Positions 40,897 to 49,670 of a stretch of 64,000 nucleotides of DNA are shown piece after piece. Position 1 is the first letter of the stretch, and the number at the start of each line of letters is the position of its first letter. Both the position numbers and the translations under genes were made by a program. A model generated the notes under the pieces. The model was not told the DNA's origin. It did not search any database and saw only the letters and a list, made by a program, of their open reading frames with translations. The stretch is from Blautia_A ammoniilytica (lineage in GTDB: Bacteria; Bacillota; Clostridia; Lachnospirales; Lachnospiraceae), in the NCBI RefSeq assembly GCF_025566965.1, contig NZ_JAOQJL010000012.1, positions 40,121 through 104,120 on the forward strand, read 5' to 3'.

Positions 40897-43875
40897 TCAG
40901 GCAGTTCTCATAAGAGGTTCTATTTCTTCATCAAGAACTTTTCTCAATTCTGCCATCATTCGGTTATAATATTTAAATTTTGGCAATGGCTTTTCCTGTT
41001 CTTCTTTGTAACCTGCATAATTACAGGTGGCCTTTATCTCATTTTCATTTGGAATTACTCCGTTTCTATAATGGACCGCAGCATACAAAACATCATTTTT
41101 TGATGCATACCAGGTTACACAAAAATCCGAAATAACTTTATTCACACAATCGTGCTTCATATTTTCTACAATATTGAGAATTGACTGTCCTCTATATTTT
41201 GTATCATCCTTCTCAATTTCCGCAATCAAGTCTGACATAAGATCTGCTATCTTCACATTATCCTTACGCAGTTCTTCCACATACTGTTTTACTTCATCAA
41301 TCTTCTTTTGTCTTTCTTCAGGTGTTATATTCCCCTCATCTTCTGACGGATTCACAATATTCTGAATCAGGTTGATAATATACTCATAATCAATTTTCGT
41401 GCTGCTGTATGCCATAAGTTCATAATCCTGATCCACTCCTGCATCTTCCGCATTCTCTGATTGAGTATCTGACTTATCATCAGCGATCTCTTCTATCACA
41501 TTTTTGTAATGCCCTGCATAATCATCATATTCAGCTTCTGTTATGCCATATTTTTCAAGCATGCTGTCATCATATCTTGTAAATGACTTTAACTGTGCAA
41601 ACAGGCTGTCAAATGACTGAAAAATTTTCGCAAAAATTTTCTTTTCTTTCAAAGACATATTTGCAATCTCCGAAGGTGTCCTGGCACAAACTCTAAGTGC
41701 AGAAAGTGCTTTCCGAAATGCAGGTTCAATCTCATTCCATTCTGACATAATTGCTTTTTCGGTACTTCCAGCAGAATACAGCCTTACTGCATCATCCACG
41801 CATTTTTTGAAAAGCTTTGGTGCCTGGAAAGTAACAATCTGCCCATATGTTTTATTTTTGTCAAAAATACGATTTGTTCTTGAAAACGCCTGAATCAAAT
41901 CATGTGGTCCCATAGGCTGCCGGTCTATGAATATAGTGGACATACATGGCGCATCAAACCCAGTCAGAAGCCGGTCTACCACAATAACCAGATCCAGCTG
42001 TTCATTTCTGCTTTTGAACTTTGCATCCTTTCTTGCCAAGCGTTTATTCAAATTGCCATTATATGCCTGGATCTGGGACAGATCATATTTTGTATTAAAC
42101 ATTTTGTTATAATCATCCAGCGACTTCTGCATCTTCTGCTGATTAACATGTGAACTTTCATCATTTTCTGTCACAGAATATGTGATGGCAAATTTAGGAA
42201 AATCAGGAAGCACCTGTTTCATTTTCTCATCAATTGTAAGAGATGTTTCACCGTTTTTGACCTTTGTCAGTAAATCATAATATTTCTGTGCAATCTGAAT
42301 AGAGCTTGTAGTAAGCATTCCTTCATAAGTCTGCCCTTTTCCATTTTGAAATCCCAGCTTATAAAAAGATTTGTTCAAAATAATATCCAAAACCTTTAAC
42401 ATATGCGCTTCATTATCATATGCATTGCTGTCTGTCTCATCTTCAATATTTTTAGGTCCATTGTGCTCTACTTGAAATCCCAGCACAGCATTATCGTGAA
42501 TTGCATTTTGTATCGTATATCTATGAAGACAGTTGCCATACAGTTCTACCGTTGTTCTAGGTAAATCTCCCATCTGTGGGTATGGATTTTCTGCAAATCT
42601 GGGAGTTCCGGTAAAGCCATACCATAAGGACCTTCCAAAAAATCGTTCTATTTCTCTTTTTGTTTTTGGTGCAACCGCTCTGTGACATTCATCTACTACA
42701 AAAGCAATCTTCAGATTCCTGATTTTTCTATATTCTGCTGTTCCCTCCTGCAATCTCTTGCTGATCAGAATCTGCATTTTCTGAATCGTCGTAACAATAA
42801 CCTGGCGATCATCTGATTTCAGTTTCTTTTTGAGATCATTTACATTTTCTGTTGCATCAACATCTATCAAATCATTATTTGCATACGCCTGAAATGCCAT
42901 CGTTGTCTGCATGTCCAAATCTTTACGGTCAATCAGAAATATTGCTTTATCAATAGATGGAATATCCATCAACAGATTTCTTGTGGCTTTATAGGATGTT
43001 AAGGTTTTTCCGGAACCTGTAGTATGCCATACAAATCCTGACTTGCTTTCCTTAGATGCTTCACGTATGGATTCAATCGCATGAATCTGATACGGTCGAA
43101 GTAATATCAGCCTTTTCGCATCTTCATCCAAGACTGTATATTTTGCAATCATTTCATGTGCTTCCGGAATTCGGAGCACGCTTTTTGCAAACTCAAGATA
43201 ATCTGACACCGGATTATTGTCTTTATCCACCCAGCCACTCATAAATTCAGGTTTTAATTCTGTATCACTGGCCGCAGCAAAATACTTGGTGTCTACCCCA
43301 TTGCTGACTACAAACATCTGAACTGCTGAGAAAATCCCAGTAAACTTTCCCTCGCCAATGTATTTCTTTATCTGTCTGAAACCATCCTTATAGGAATGCT
43401 GCTTATTTTTCAATTCAATATGTATCATAGGCAAACCATTGATCATCAATGTTACGTCAAATCTGCGGTCTCTCCCCGGACCTGTAGTCTCCTCATCCGT
43501 TTTCAGTGCCTCGTACTGATTGATTACTTCGTATACACTGCTGCCACCGGCTATATGCTCATGATTCATTACGACCAGATGCAGCCTTTTCGTATCACGC
43601 TGCACATGAACCTGCACCTTTCCGTTTTCACCAACCAGCCACTCCCCGGCTTTATAAAATGAAGAAAATTGCAACTGGTTCTTTACCTGCTCGAATTCAG
43701 AATCTGACAGACTTTCTCCATCCAGTCTTTCTTTGTTATTCTGCTCAAGGATATATCGGAAATTCGCCCACAAATCAGCTTCCGTTTTTAAATCCCCCCT
43801 GTATGTCCATTGAGAATCGCCGTAAATTAATTGTTCAATCAGTTTTTGCTCTATCATTGATTCTAATTCTGGCAT
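40897..43875 (-). CDS. hsdR: Type I restriction enzyme R subunit
   Basis: HsdR is the motor and nuclease that cuts unmodified DNA. From its own start at 43875 (MPELESM, with AAAGGAGAAGG upstream) it is 992 residues. The nuclease motif with HIELKNK is near residue 153, Walker A TTGSGKT near 287, the DECHR helicase motif near 393, and LLTGFDAP near 640. The frame is also open upstream: it is continuous with the preceding hsdS-like sequence with no stop between them. Either a read-through HsdS-HsdR polypeptide is made, or hsdR is translated from its own site. Confidence 0.93.
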   Translation of the reverse strand: MPELESMIEQKLIEQLIYGDSQWTYRGDLKTEADLWANFRYILEQNNKERLDGESLSDSEFEQVKNQLQFSSFYKAGEWLVGENGKVQVHVQRDTKRLHLVVMNHEHIAGGSSVYEVINQYEALKTDEETTGPGRDRRFDVTLMINGLPMIHIELKNKQHSYKDGFRQIKKYIGEGKFTGIFSAVQMFVVSNGVDTKYFAAASDTELKPEFMSGWVDKDNNPVSDYLEFAKSVLRIPEAHEMIAKYTVLDEDAKRLILLRPYQIHAIESIREASKESKSGFVWHTTGSGKTLTSYKATRNLLMDIPSIDKAIFLIDRKDLDMQTTMAFQAYANNDLIDVDATENVNDLKKKLKSDDRQVIVTTIQKMQILISKRLQEGTAEYRKIRNLKIAFVVDECHRAVAPKTKREIERFFGRSLWYGFTGTPRFAENPYPQMGDLPRTTVELYGNCLHRYTIQNAIHDNAVLGFQVEHNGPKNIEDETDSNAYDNEAHMLKVLDIILNKSFYKLGFQNGKGQTYEGMLTTSSIQIAQKYYDLLTKVKNGETSLTIDEKMKQVLPDFPKFAITYSVTENDESSHVNQQKMQKSLDDYNKMFNTKYDLSQIQAYNGNLNKRLARKDAKFKSRNEQLDLVIVVDRLLTGFDAPCMSTIFIDRQPMGPHDLIQAFSRTNRIFDKNKTYGQIVTFQAPKLFKKCVDDAVRLYSAGSTEKAIMSEWNEIEPAFRKALSALRVCARTPSEIANMSLKEKKIFAKIFQSFDSLFAQLKSFTRYDDSMLEKYGITEAEYDDYAGHYKNVIEEIADDKSDTQSENAEDAGVDQDYELMAYSSTKIDYEYIINLIQNIVNPSEDEGNITPEERQKKIDEVKQYVEELRKDNVKIADLMSDLIAEIEKDDTKYRGQSILNIVENMKHDCVNKVISDFCVTWYASKNDVLYAAVHYRNGVIPNENEIKATCNYAGYKEEQEKPLPKFKYYNRMMAELRKVLDEEIEPLMRTA

Positions 43876-44925
43876 AATTTCCTTCTCCTTTGTATTATTC
43901 TCGTACATCATCTTTTTAAGGCATATTTTTTTCAGTTTTTTTAAGTTATTCAGCTGGCGCTGGTGAAGAGTGATGAGGTTGTCCAAATCATCAAAATACG
44001 CAGCTATTTTTTTCTGCTCTGCTTCAGATGGAAAATTCATTTTGTATTCAAGCATATCGCTTAATTTCAAAACCCTGTTCCTTCCGGCTCCTCCTGGTGA
44101 GGATAATTCCAAATGATGTTTAAAGTTTTCATCAAGAATCAGATACCTAAAAAATTTTGGAACCATCCCTGCGTTGAAGCTATATTGTGGAAACCTATGA
44201 GAAACAAGCTTTCCAGCATCATTTTCATCAGTAATTGCTACTGCATGTTCCCATCCAAATGTAATGTTCACAATGAATTTGTCCGCTGCTACTCGAAACA
44301 TTTTAGCTGTCTCAAGTTCTTTTCCCTTTTCAACATAACTATGAAATGTTCCTTTAGCATGACTTCTAATTCCAAGTCTCGTATAACCTTCTGTTGGAGT
44401 TTCTACCGGATCTTCATATTTTTCTACTATTTCTCCGAACTTACGCTGTTCCCAAGAGAATTTTCTTTTTCCATGAAAAAAATATAACTTACACTGGTGA
44501 AGAGTGATAAGGCGGTCGAAACTTCTAAAATAATTTCCAATTTTCTTCTGTTCATCAAATGTTGGTGTTGCTGTTTCAACATTATTTATTATTACTTTAG
44601 AAAGGCTTGGTACACCTGTGGATTCATCCTTTTTCTTCCAATCAACATTTTGAAAAATACAGCTTGTAAAATCCAAGTCGTAGTTTTCCTTCGGAATACA
44701 ATAAAATAGCGTATCTACGGTCCAAAATGGTGCTTTTAAAATGTATGGCTTATCTATTGTACCCTTTCGTCCAATGCCAACGGCATCCTTATCATCTGAA
44801 AGCGCTTTATTTACACTGAGCATGTATCCACCTGTTCCATATACTGGAATATCGCCTTCTTCAAGATGTTTGTAGTCCATTCCGCTTCCAATGTCTACCA
44901 CATCCGAGAACTTACGCTGTTCCCA
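43876..44925 (-). pseudogene. hsdS: Startless second hsdS (specificity) gene fused in frame to hsdR
   Basis: This reads as an HsdS protein with two target-recognition domains (about residues 1-115 and 140-300) and two conserved coiled-coil blocks with the motif DRLITLHQ or DNLITLHQ. The normal opening (MGKPKIRFKGYTDE) is missing: a TGA lies four codons before the first WEQRK, and only weak GTG or internal ATG starts are available. The 3' end lacks a stop and continues into hsdR. It looks like a donor cassette for recombination with the intact hsdS at 46.6-47.8 kb, or a fused subunit. Confidence 0.7.
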
Positions 44926-44991
44926 ATCGTTTGAGCCTCAAAACTACTAATTCAAACACTCTCACTGAAAATCAGTAATCGCATTATTTTA

Positions 44992-45222
44992 TTAAATTTC
45001 CGCCTGGATAATGTGTCCAAAATTCATTTCATCTTTAAATAAATCGTACACGTATTCAGGGCTTTCCAAATACAATCCCGTTTCCTTATCCAGAAGCTTT
45101 ACAAAGACTTCAGAATTATAAAATTTATTCATAGCCTCATCATATTCTATATTTTGATCGATGCTAATCATGTCAACAATATCCTGTACAGCATATTCCA
45201 CCAACTGATCCTTTTTAGACAA
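44992..45222 (-). CDS. 76-residue protein of the DUF3990 cluster, DUF3791-like
   Basis: This small acidic protein (SKKDQLVEYAVQDIVDMIS, then YDEAMNKFYNSEVFVKLLDKE and a tail with YVYDLFKDEM) resembles the small partner proteins that accompany DUF3990 genes. I prefer the TTG start at 45222 because AAAGGTGGCGA lies upstream and it overlaps the DUF3990 stop by eight bases; a longer ATG start at 45255 is possible. It could be an antidote or accessory to the DUF3990 protein. Function is inferred from position. Confidence 0.6.
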   Translation of the reverse strand: MSKKDQLVEYAVQDIVDMISIDQNIEYDEAMNKFYNSEVFVKLLDKETGLYLESPEYVYDLFKDEMNFGHIIQAEI

Positions 45223-45727
45223 CTTTACTCGCCACCTTTCGCAAAAATGCCACACTTCTTTCCGTATGAAAAGAATACTGAGAAGAAGTTCTTTTATAAA
45301 TCATTCCCTTTAACAGTGTTTCAAAATCAATAATTTCATTTTCATATTGCCGAAACAATAATGCCATATTATCGTCTGCAACAGGGCCTATAACAATATC
45401 ATACTTATTATCTTTGTTACACAAAATATCTTTTACATCTATGAAGTCCCTGCTTCTGTTATTCATTACAAACCTTGCCCATTCTTCTGTTGTCTGTATA
45501 CCGAAATCTTTGATCCTGAGATTATCTAAAGCTTTAAAATCATCATCTATCTCATAAACATTTATAATCGGCGTTTTTCCATAAATTCTGGCTACTCTTG
45601 CCGCCATTTTTTTTGCTTGTTCTTCAATATCTGTCAAATAAAATCCCTGTCCAAAATCCTTATATGGTCTACACATTGCCAGATTTATATTATCAATCGC
45701 TATATTACTCCCATGGTACAATCTCAT
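45215..45727 (-). CDS. DUF3990-domain protein, likely ADP-ribosyltransferase fold
   Basis: The 170-residue protein has an opening LYHGSNIAID and a later DFGQGFYLTDIEEQAKKMA. The histidine-glycine and Y-x-T positions resemble the NAD-binding motifs of the PARP/diphtheria-toxin branch of ADP-ribosyltransferases, and I recall DUF3990 being placed there. A candidate third catalytic residue is the glutamine or glutamate near the C-terminus. Its four-base overlap with the DUF3791 gene upstream suggests a tightly coupled toxin-antitoxin-like pair. Substrate unknown. Confidence 0.7.
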   Translation of the reverse strand: MRLYHGSNIAIDNINLAMCRPYKDFGQGFYLTDIEEQAKKMAARVARIYGKTPIINVYEIDDDFKALDNLRIKDFGIQTTEEWARFVMNNRSRDFIDVKDILCNKDNKYDIVIGPVADDNMALLFRQYENEIIDFETLLKGMIYKRTSSQYSFHTERSVAFLRKVASKVV

Positions 45728-45942
45728 AATGTACCTCCGTTTTTCCTACATAAAATCCCTAAATCTTCTAATATTGTTTCAAAATCCAAAGTATGCTCCA
45801 CATCATAGTTTTCCTTAATAAAAGCTATACCTTTAAATTGGAAAAGGTATTGAAATGCCTCTTGAATACTCAAATCATGCTTATTGGCAAATTCATTTAC
45901 ACATGCAACTGTAAATCCAATTTTCCTTTTCTGCTCACTCAT
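45724..45942 (-). CDS. DUF3791-domain protein
   Basis: This 72-residue protein begins MSEQKRKIGFTVACVNEFANKHDLSIQEAFQYLF and ends with a YDVEHTLDFETILEDL segment, the DUF3791 pattern. GAGGAG lies seven bases before the ATG, and its stop overlaps the DUF3990 start (ATGA). DUF3791 and DUF3990 genes commonly occur side by side, which suggests an antitoxin or partner role. Confidence 0.75.
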   Translation of the reverse strand: MSEQKRKIGFTVACVNEFANKHDLSIQEAFQYLFQFKGIAFIKENYDVEHTLDFETILEDLGILCRKNGGTL

Positions 45943-46023
45943 TCAAAATCTCCTCATTATGCTGAACTTCTGTAATCATAAAACACTGTAAGTACATATT
46001 GGTAACATAATAATGATAAATTT

Positions 46024-46536
46024 TTAGTCTAATAGCATTCCTGCTTCATATGAGCATTTTATATAATCCGGATTGCTATAATACACATTTGAATTAAAAT
46101 TAGATATCTCATCACTAATAAACGAGCCAAAAACTTTTTTTATTGCTTCAATTACATTTTCGTATAATCCCATAACATCCAAAATTAATGTTTGGTATAC
46201 ACGTCCTATGGAAGTTACAGTTGGAACGCTATATCTGCAAGCTGCAACATTATCAAATTCACCTTCTTCTATTCCATATTCCTCAATCCATTCATCACAT
46301 ACCTGTTCAAATGAAAGACAGTGATTTACTCCTGCTACTTTCCATTGATGTTCTAACGCTTTATCTGACATTTTTGCCACAATATCTTTTCTTTTATTAC
46401 ATGTTTTTCTTGCTACAAACTCAATCATCGAACATAAATAAAACAAATCATCCTCATTCCACGAAACTATTGCCATTGATCGCCTCACTCTTTCTATGTC
46501 TTTAACATGCCTAACTATAGGCTTTCGTTTAAGCAT
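46024..46536 (-). CDS. 170-residue protein of unknown function in the DUF3990 cluster
   Basis: GGAGG lies nine bases before the ATG. The first half contains DLFYLCSMIEFVARKTCNKRKDIV and HQWKVAGVNHCLSFEQVCDEWIEEYGI. I associate this kind of segment with small proteins found beside DUF3791/DUF3990 genes, but cannot name the family. The second half (about 95-170) is unlike anything I know. It precedes DUF3791 by 81 bp on the same strand and is probably part of the same unit. Confidence 0.6.
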   Translation of the reverse strand: MLKRKPIVRHVKDIERVRRSMAIVSWNEDDLFYLCSMIEFVARKTCNKRKDIVAKMSDKALEHQWKVAGVNHCLSFEQVCDEWIEEYGIEEGEFDNVAACRYSVPTVTSIGRVYQTLILDVMGLYENVIEAIKKVFGSFISDEISNFNSNVYYSNPDYIKCSYEAGMLLD

Positions 46537-46641
46537 ATCGTAAGTCCTCCTGTTTTGCTGCCAAAAACGCCTCTCTCATTAGGATTATTTATTCTTGTCT
46601 CAATCTCAATATGATAATCATAGTTTTCTATATAAACATGT
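46515..46641 (-). pseudogene. Remnant coding stretch between hsdS and the 170-residue gene
   Basis: A frame beginning inside the end of hsdS reads VYIENYDYHIEIETRINNPN and then RGVFGSKTGGLTICLNESL before a TAG. It has no start codon of its own and is protein-like in composition. It may be the tail of a gene cut off when hsdS was placed here. Confidence 0.3.
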
Positions 46642-47764
46642 TTTGCAGCATAAATTTCTTAACATTTCGTAATTCATCGCACTTCTGCTGGTGAAGAGTG
46701 ATGAAGTGGTCGAGGCTTCTGAAATAGTCTCCAATTTTTTTCTGTTCTTCAAATCTAGGGCATGAAATAGGGATTTTTTTACATGTTTCCTTATTAAGTT
46801 TTGGCATTGCCATTCCTGTATTGTATTGTGTATAGTCTTTTCGTTCTAATGAATTGCAAATAAAATTATTTTCATTTTCTTGCTTTGTACGAAGAACATG
46901 AGCATGGTTATTTACCCAGTATTTTCCGCTTGCTAGAAAGCATACCGGATAATTTCTGTCGGTAATATTGGCACCATCTTCACTTAACAATATCAACTCT
47001 TCATCGAACAAATATCCATCTACATAATCAACAATTCCAGAGGCTCCATAATATGGATAAGGACCAGGAATGCGTTTTGCACCTTCTAAAGGTTTTCGCA
47101 TTGTATCAAGAAATTCAACTACATCATCTAACTTACGCTGTTCCCACTCTTCAGTAAAGCCAGAAAATCGTATTTCCGGAACTTTTCTCCCATTTTGAGG
47201 AAACATTTTTTGCAACATGTATTTTTTTAATTTCTGAGTTTTCTCATACTTTCGCTGGTGAAGAGTGATGAGGTGGTCGAGATTTCTAAAATAGTTGCCT
47301 ATTTTCTGCTGTTCTTTGAGTTTTGGCATAATTAATTCTATATTAAGCATGGATTTTTGAACAAGTTTTTTCCTGCTTGAACCTGCTAACTGAACCCAAT
47401 TTCGTATATCTTTATGTGCTAAAATGCTATATAAAAAATATGCACTTCCCAACGGACGCAACACATGTGCATGATTATTTACCCACGTTTTTCCACATAT
47501 ATACTGGGCAATTTCCTTTGTTCTAAAATCATCAAATGCATCTCCATCTTCCAATAATAAAACGAGTTCCTCATCAAATAAAAACTTATTTATATACCCT
47601 TGTATATTACCAGCTCCATAATATGGAATTTCTCCAGGAATTTTTTCTCTTTCTTCAGCGTTTATTGGAATTCGTTCGGAATCTAGGCATTGTGCTACTT
47701 CACCCAACTTACGCTGTTCCCACTCATCGGTATAACCTTTAAATCTGATCTTAGGTTTTCCCAT
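46628..47764 (-). CDS. hsdS: Type I restriction enzyme specificity (S) subunit, intact
   Basis: HsdS chooses the DNA target for the HsdM2S methylase and the R subunit. The 378-residue protein has the standard plan. It starts MGKPKIRFKGYTDEWEQRKL, followed by TRD1 (to about 150), a conserved helix block ending LQKMFPQNG, a second start-like block PEIRFSGFTEEWEQRKL, TRD2 (to about 345) and a second helix block ending LQNMFI. The two halves are internally repeated and share the recombination repeats with the second hsdS. It is 2 bp after hsdM. Confidence 0.95.
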   Translation of the reverse strand: MGKPKIRFKGYTDEWEQRKLGEVAQCLDSERIPINAEEREKIPGEIPYYGAGNIQGYINKFLFDEELVLLLEDGDAFDDFRTKEIAQYICGKTWVNNHAHVLRPLGSAYFLYSILAHKDIRNWVQLAGSSRKKLVQKSMLNIELIMPKLKEQQKIGNYFRNLDHLITLHQRKYEKTQKLKKYMLQKMFPQNGRKVPEIRFSGFTEEWEQRKLDDVVEFLDTMRKPLEGAKRIPGPYPYYGASGIVDYVDGYLFDEELILLSEDGANITDRNYPVCFLASGKYWVNNHAHVLRTKQENENNFICNSLERKDYTQYNTGMAMPKLNKETCKKIPISCPRFEEQKKIGDYFRSLDHFITLHQQKCDELRNVKKFMLQNMFI

Positions 47765-47766
47765 AA

Positions 47767-49365
47767 TTATACCCCCATCTTCTCGATCAAATCATTCAAC
47801 AGCGACATTGTTGTTTCATCGGTTGACGTCAATTCTTTAAGAAGTGACACAAACTCTCCCTGCACCTGTTCCAGTTCATCATCAGTCTTTTTCATATCTG
47901 ATAAGAGTGCGGATAAATCAACCTCTTCTTCTTTTTCAAAATTATCAACATACCGGGGAATATTAAGGTTAAAATCATTCTTTTCAATATCCTCAAAGCT
48001 GGCAAGATAAGCCTCTTTTTCTACTGTTTTTCTTTGACTATATAAATCAATCACAGCATTAATATGCTCATCGGTCATTTCATTTTGCTTCTTGCCTTTA
48101 TTAAATTTCTTAGAAGCATCTATAAACAATACATCCCTGCCGTCTCTGTGTTTTTTCAGCACAATGATACAGGTAGGAATTGATGTATTATAAAACAGAT
48201 TTGCAGGCAATCCGATCACGGCATATATATTTCCGGAACGAAGCAGTTTTTCTCTGATTTTGCCTTCTGCCGCACCACGAAAAAGGACTCCATGGGGCAG
48301 AACAATCGCCATTGTCCCATTACTTTTCAAATGATACAATCCATGAAGCAAAAATGCATAATCTGCTTTTGATTTTGGTGCCAATACACCGTAATCACTG
48401 AATCTTTCATCCTGTAAAAAGCCAGCTGTTGCACTCCAATTTGCTGAATATGGAGGATTCATAAGAACCATATTGAAATCAGTTTCCTCATCTGTAGGCC
48501 AATCTCCATCAAGAGTATCTCCATTATTCAAATGCTGGTTATTCGGATCAACCCCATGTAAAAACATGTTCATCCTTGCCAGATTATATGTGGATGTATT
48601 CATTTCCTGCCCGTAATATTTAATGTATCCAGGTGCGGATGAATACTTCTTTGCATTCAAAAGCAGTGAACCGGATCCCATACAAGGATCATATACAGAC
48701 AATCCGGTTTTATCTTCCTGTCCCGCAATGGCAATTTTAGTTAATATTTTTGATACTGCCTGCGGTGTATAAAATTCTCCGGCTTTTTTTCCTGTTTCAG
48801 AGGCGAATTGTCCAATCAGAAATTCATAAGCATTTCCTAATATTTCTGCATCTGAATTAAGCAAATCTGCCTTATCAATTTCCTTAATCAGGCTGGCAAC
48901 CGTATCACTTTGTTTTTGATCTCCTGTTCCCAGGCGGTTGGAATACAAATCAATATCAGCGAACAAATCTGCAAATATCTGATCACTCTGCTCAATATTA
49001 TTAAATGCCTTCTGAAGCTGTTCACGATTAAACGAATTGTTTCTGGCTGCATCGGCAAAATAAGTATATGTAAGTTCAGGTTCAATCACGTAATGGTACT
49101 GATCTTGCATTTCTTTTTTCAGTTCTTCTGCATCTTCTCCTTTTAATTCTTCTACATAAGCATCCAATGCTTCCTTTAATGTTTGTGGACGGGCATCGCA
49201 AATCAGATCATATACTTTGATAAGAAATGAATCCGATAAATATTTATAAAATACAATGCCCAAAAGATAATTCTTATACTCATTTGCATCCATCTTGGAA
49301 CGAAGTATATCTGCTCCACTCCATAATACACTAATTAAATCCTTGCCATTCTCCACCTCAGCCAT
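47767..49365 (-). CDS. hsdM: Type I restriction enzyme methylase (M) subunit
   Basis: HsdM methylates adenines using SAM. The 532-residue protein shows motif FYTPQAVSKIL, SAM-binding DPCMGSGSLLLNA near residue 225 and catalytic NPPYSANWS near residue 302. The N-terminal helical domain (residues 1-150) is the usual HsdM N-domain. GGAGGAGAG precedes the ATG. It is the first gene of the minus-strand hsd unit. Confidence 0.96.
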   Translation of the reverse strand: MAEVENGKDLISVLWSGADILRSKMDANEYKNYLLGIVFYKYLSDSFLIKVYDLICDARPQTLKEALDAYVEELKGEDAEELKKEMQDQYHYVIEPELTYTYFADAARNNSFNREQLQKAFNNIEQSDQIFADLFADIDLYSNRLGTGDQKQSDTVASLIKEIDKADLLNSDAEILGNAYEFLIGQFASETGKKAGEFYTPQAVSKILTKIAIAGQEDKTGLSVYDPCMGSGSLLLNAKKYSSAPGYIKYYGQEMNTSTYNLARMNMFLHGVDPNNQHLNNGDTLDGDWPTDEETDFNMVLMNPPYSANWSATAGFLQDERFSDYGVLAPKSKADYAFLLHGLYHLKSNGTMAIVLPHGVLFRGAAEGKIREKLLRSGNIYAVIGLPANLFYNTSIPTCIIVLKKHRDGRDVLFIDASKKFNKGKKQNEMTDEHINAVIDLYSQRKTVEKEAYLASFEDIEKNDFNLNIPRYVDNFEKEEEVDLSALLSDMKKTDDELEQVQGEFVSLLKELTSTDETTMSLLNDLIEKMGV

Positions 49366-49670
49366 TTTCTCTCCTCCATCATACGTTCATAAAAATTAAT
49401 CTAAAACAAGTATAGCATATTTCTACTGAACATGTGCACTTTTAGGTCGTTTCCCAAAATTACAGGATTTTTCCTTTTAACTGTTTTTATTCTATCATAA
49501 TTCATCTAGTTATTCTTCATATTTTTTTCAGAACCACTTCGGACCTAAAATGAACCAACTACAATTTTATATAGCGGATTCTGTCTTTTTTCGCTATAAT
49601 AAGGATGTTTTAATAAAATACTTACAAGGATGGGACTGACACACTACAGCCCCTTCAGAACGGAGGAAAA
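49366..49670. promoter_or_regulatory. Intergenic region between hsdM and thrH
   Basis: This holds the divergent control regions. A TATAAT at 49595-49600 probably belongs to thrH, but no good -35 is seen. On the minus strand, TATACT about 45 bp before hsdM could be its -10. TTTTAGGTC (49440-49448) recurs inverted at 49542-49550. No gene is seen. Confidence 0.4.

Larger units (their letters stand above)
43960..47280 (-). repeat. Four copies of the HsdS conserved-helix repeat (LITLHQ)
   Basis: CTGGTGAAGAGTGATGAGG and variants occur at 43960-43984, 44494-44520, 46688-46715 and 47255-47280, at the end of each target-recognition domain and all in one orientation. Confidence 0.9.
44438..47722 (-). 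repeat. Four copies of a 17-bp repeat at the HsdS WEQRK motif
   Basis: AACTTACGCTGTTCCCA occurs at 44438-44454, 44909-44925, 47130-47146 and 47706-47722, all in the same orientation, each at the start of a target-recognition domain. On the coding strand it encodes WEQRK. Confidence 0.93.
39870..49400 (-). other. Defence island: shuffling type I R-M locus with nested DUF3990 module
   Basis: All genes lie on the minus strand and the region is visibly AT-richer than the flanking core genes. The order is hsdM, hsdS, 170-aa gene, DUF3791, DUF3990, 76-aa gene, startless hsdS plus hsdR, recombinase. The boundaries are my estimate from composition and gene content. Confidence 0.7.

Noticed and set aside
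49440..49550. 9-bp inverted repeat TTTTAGGTC around the hsdM-thrH region as attachment sites of the island
   Set aside because: It is short, both copies are on the same side of the island, and no matching copy was seen near the recombinase end.
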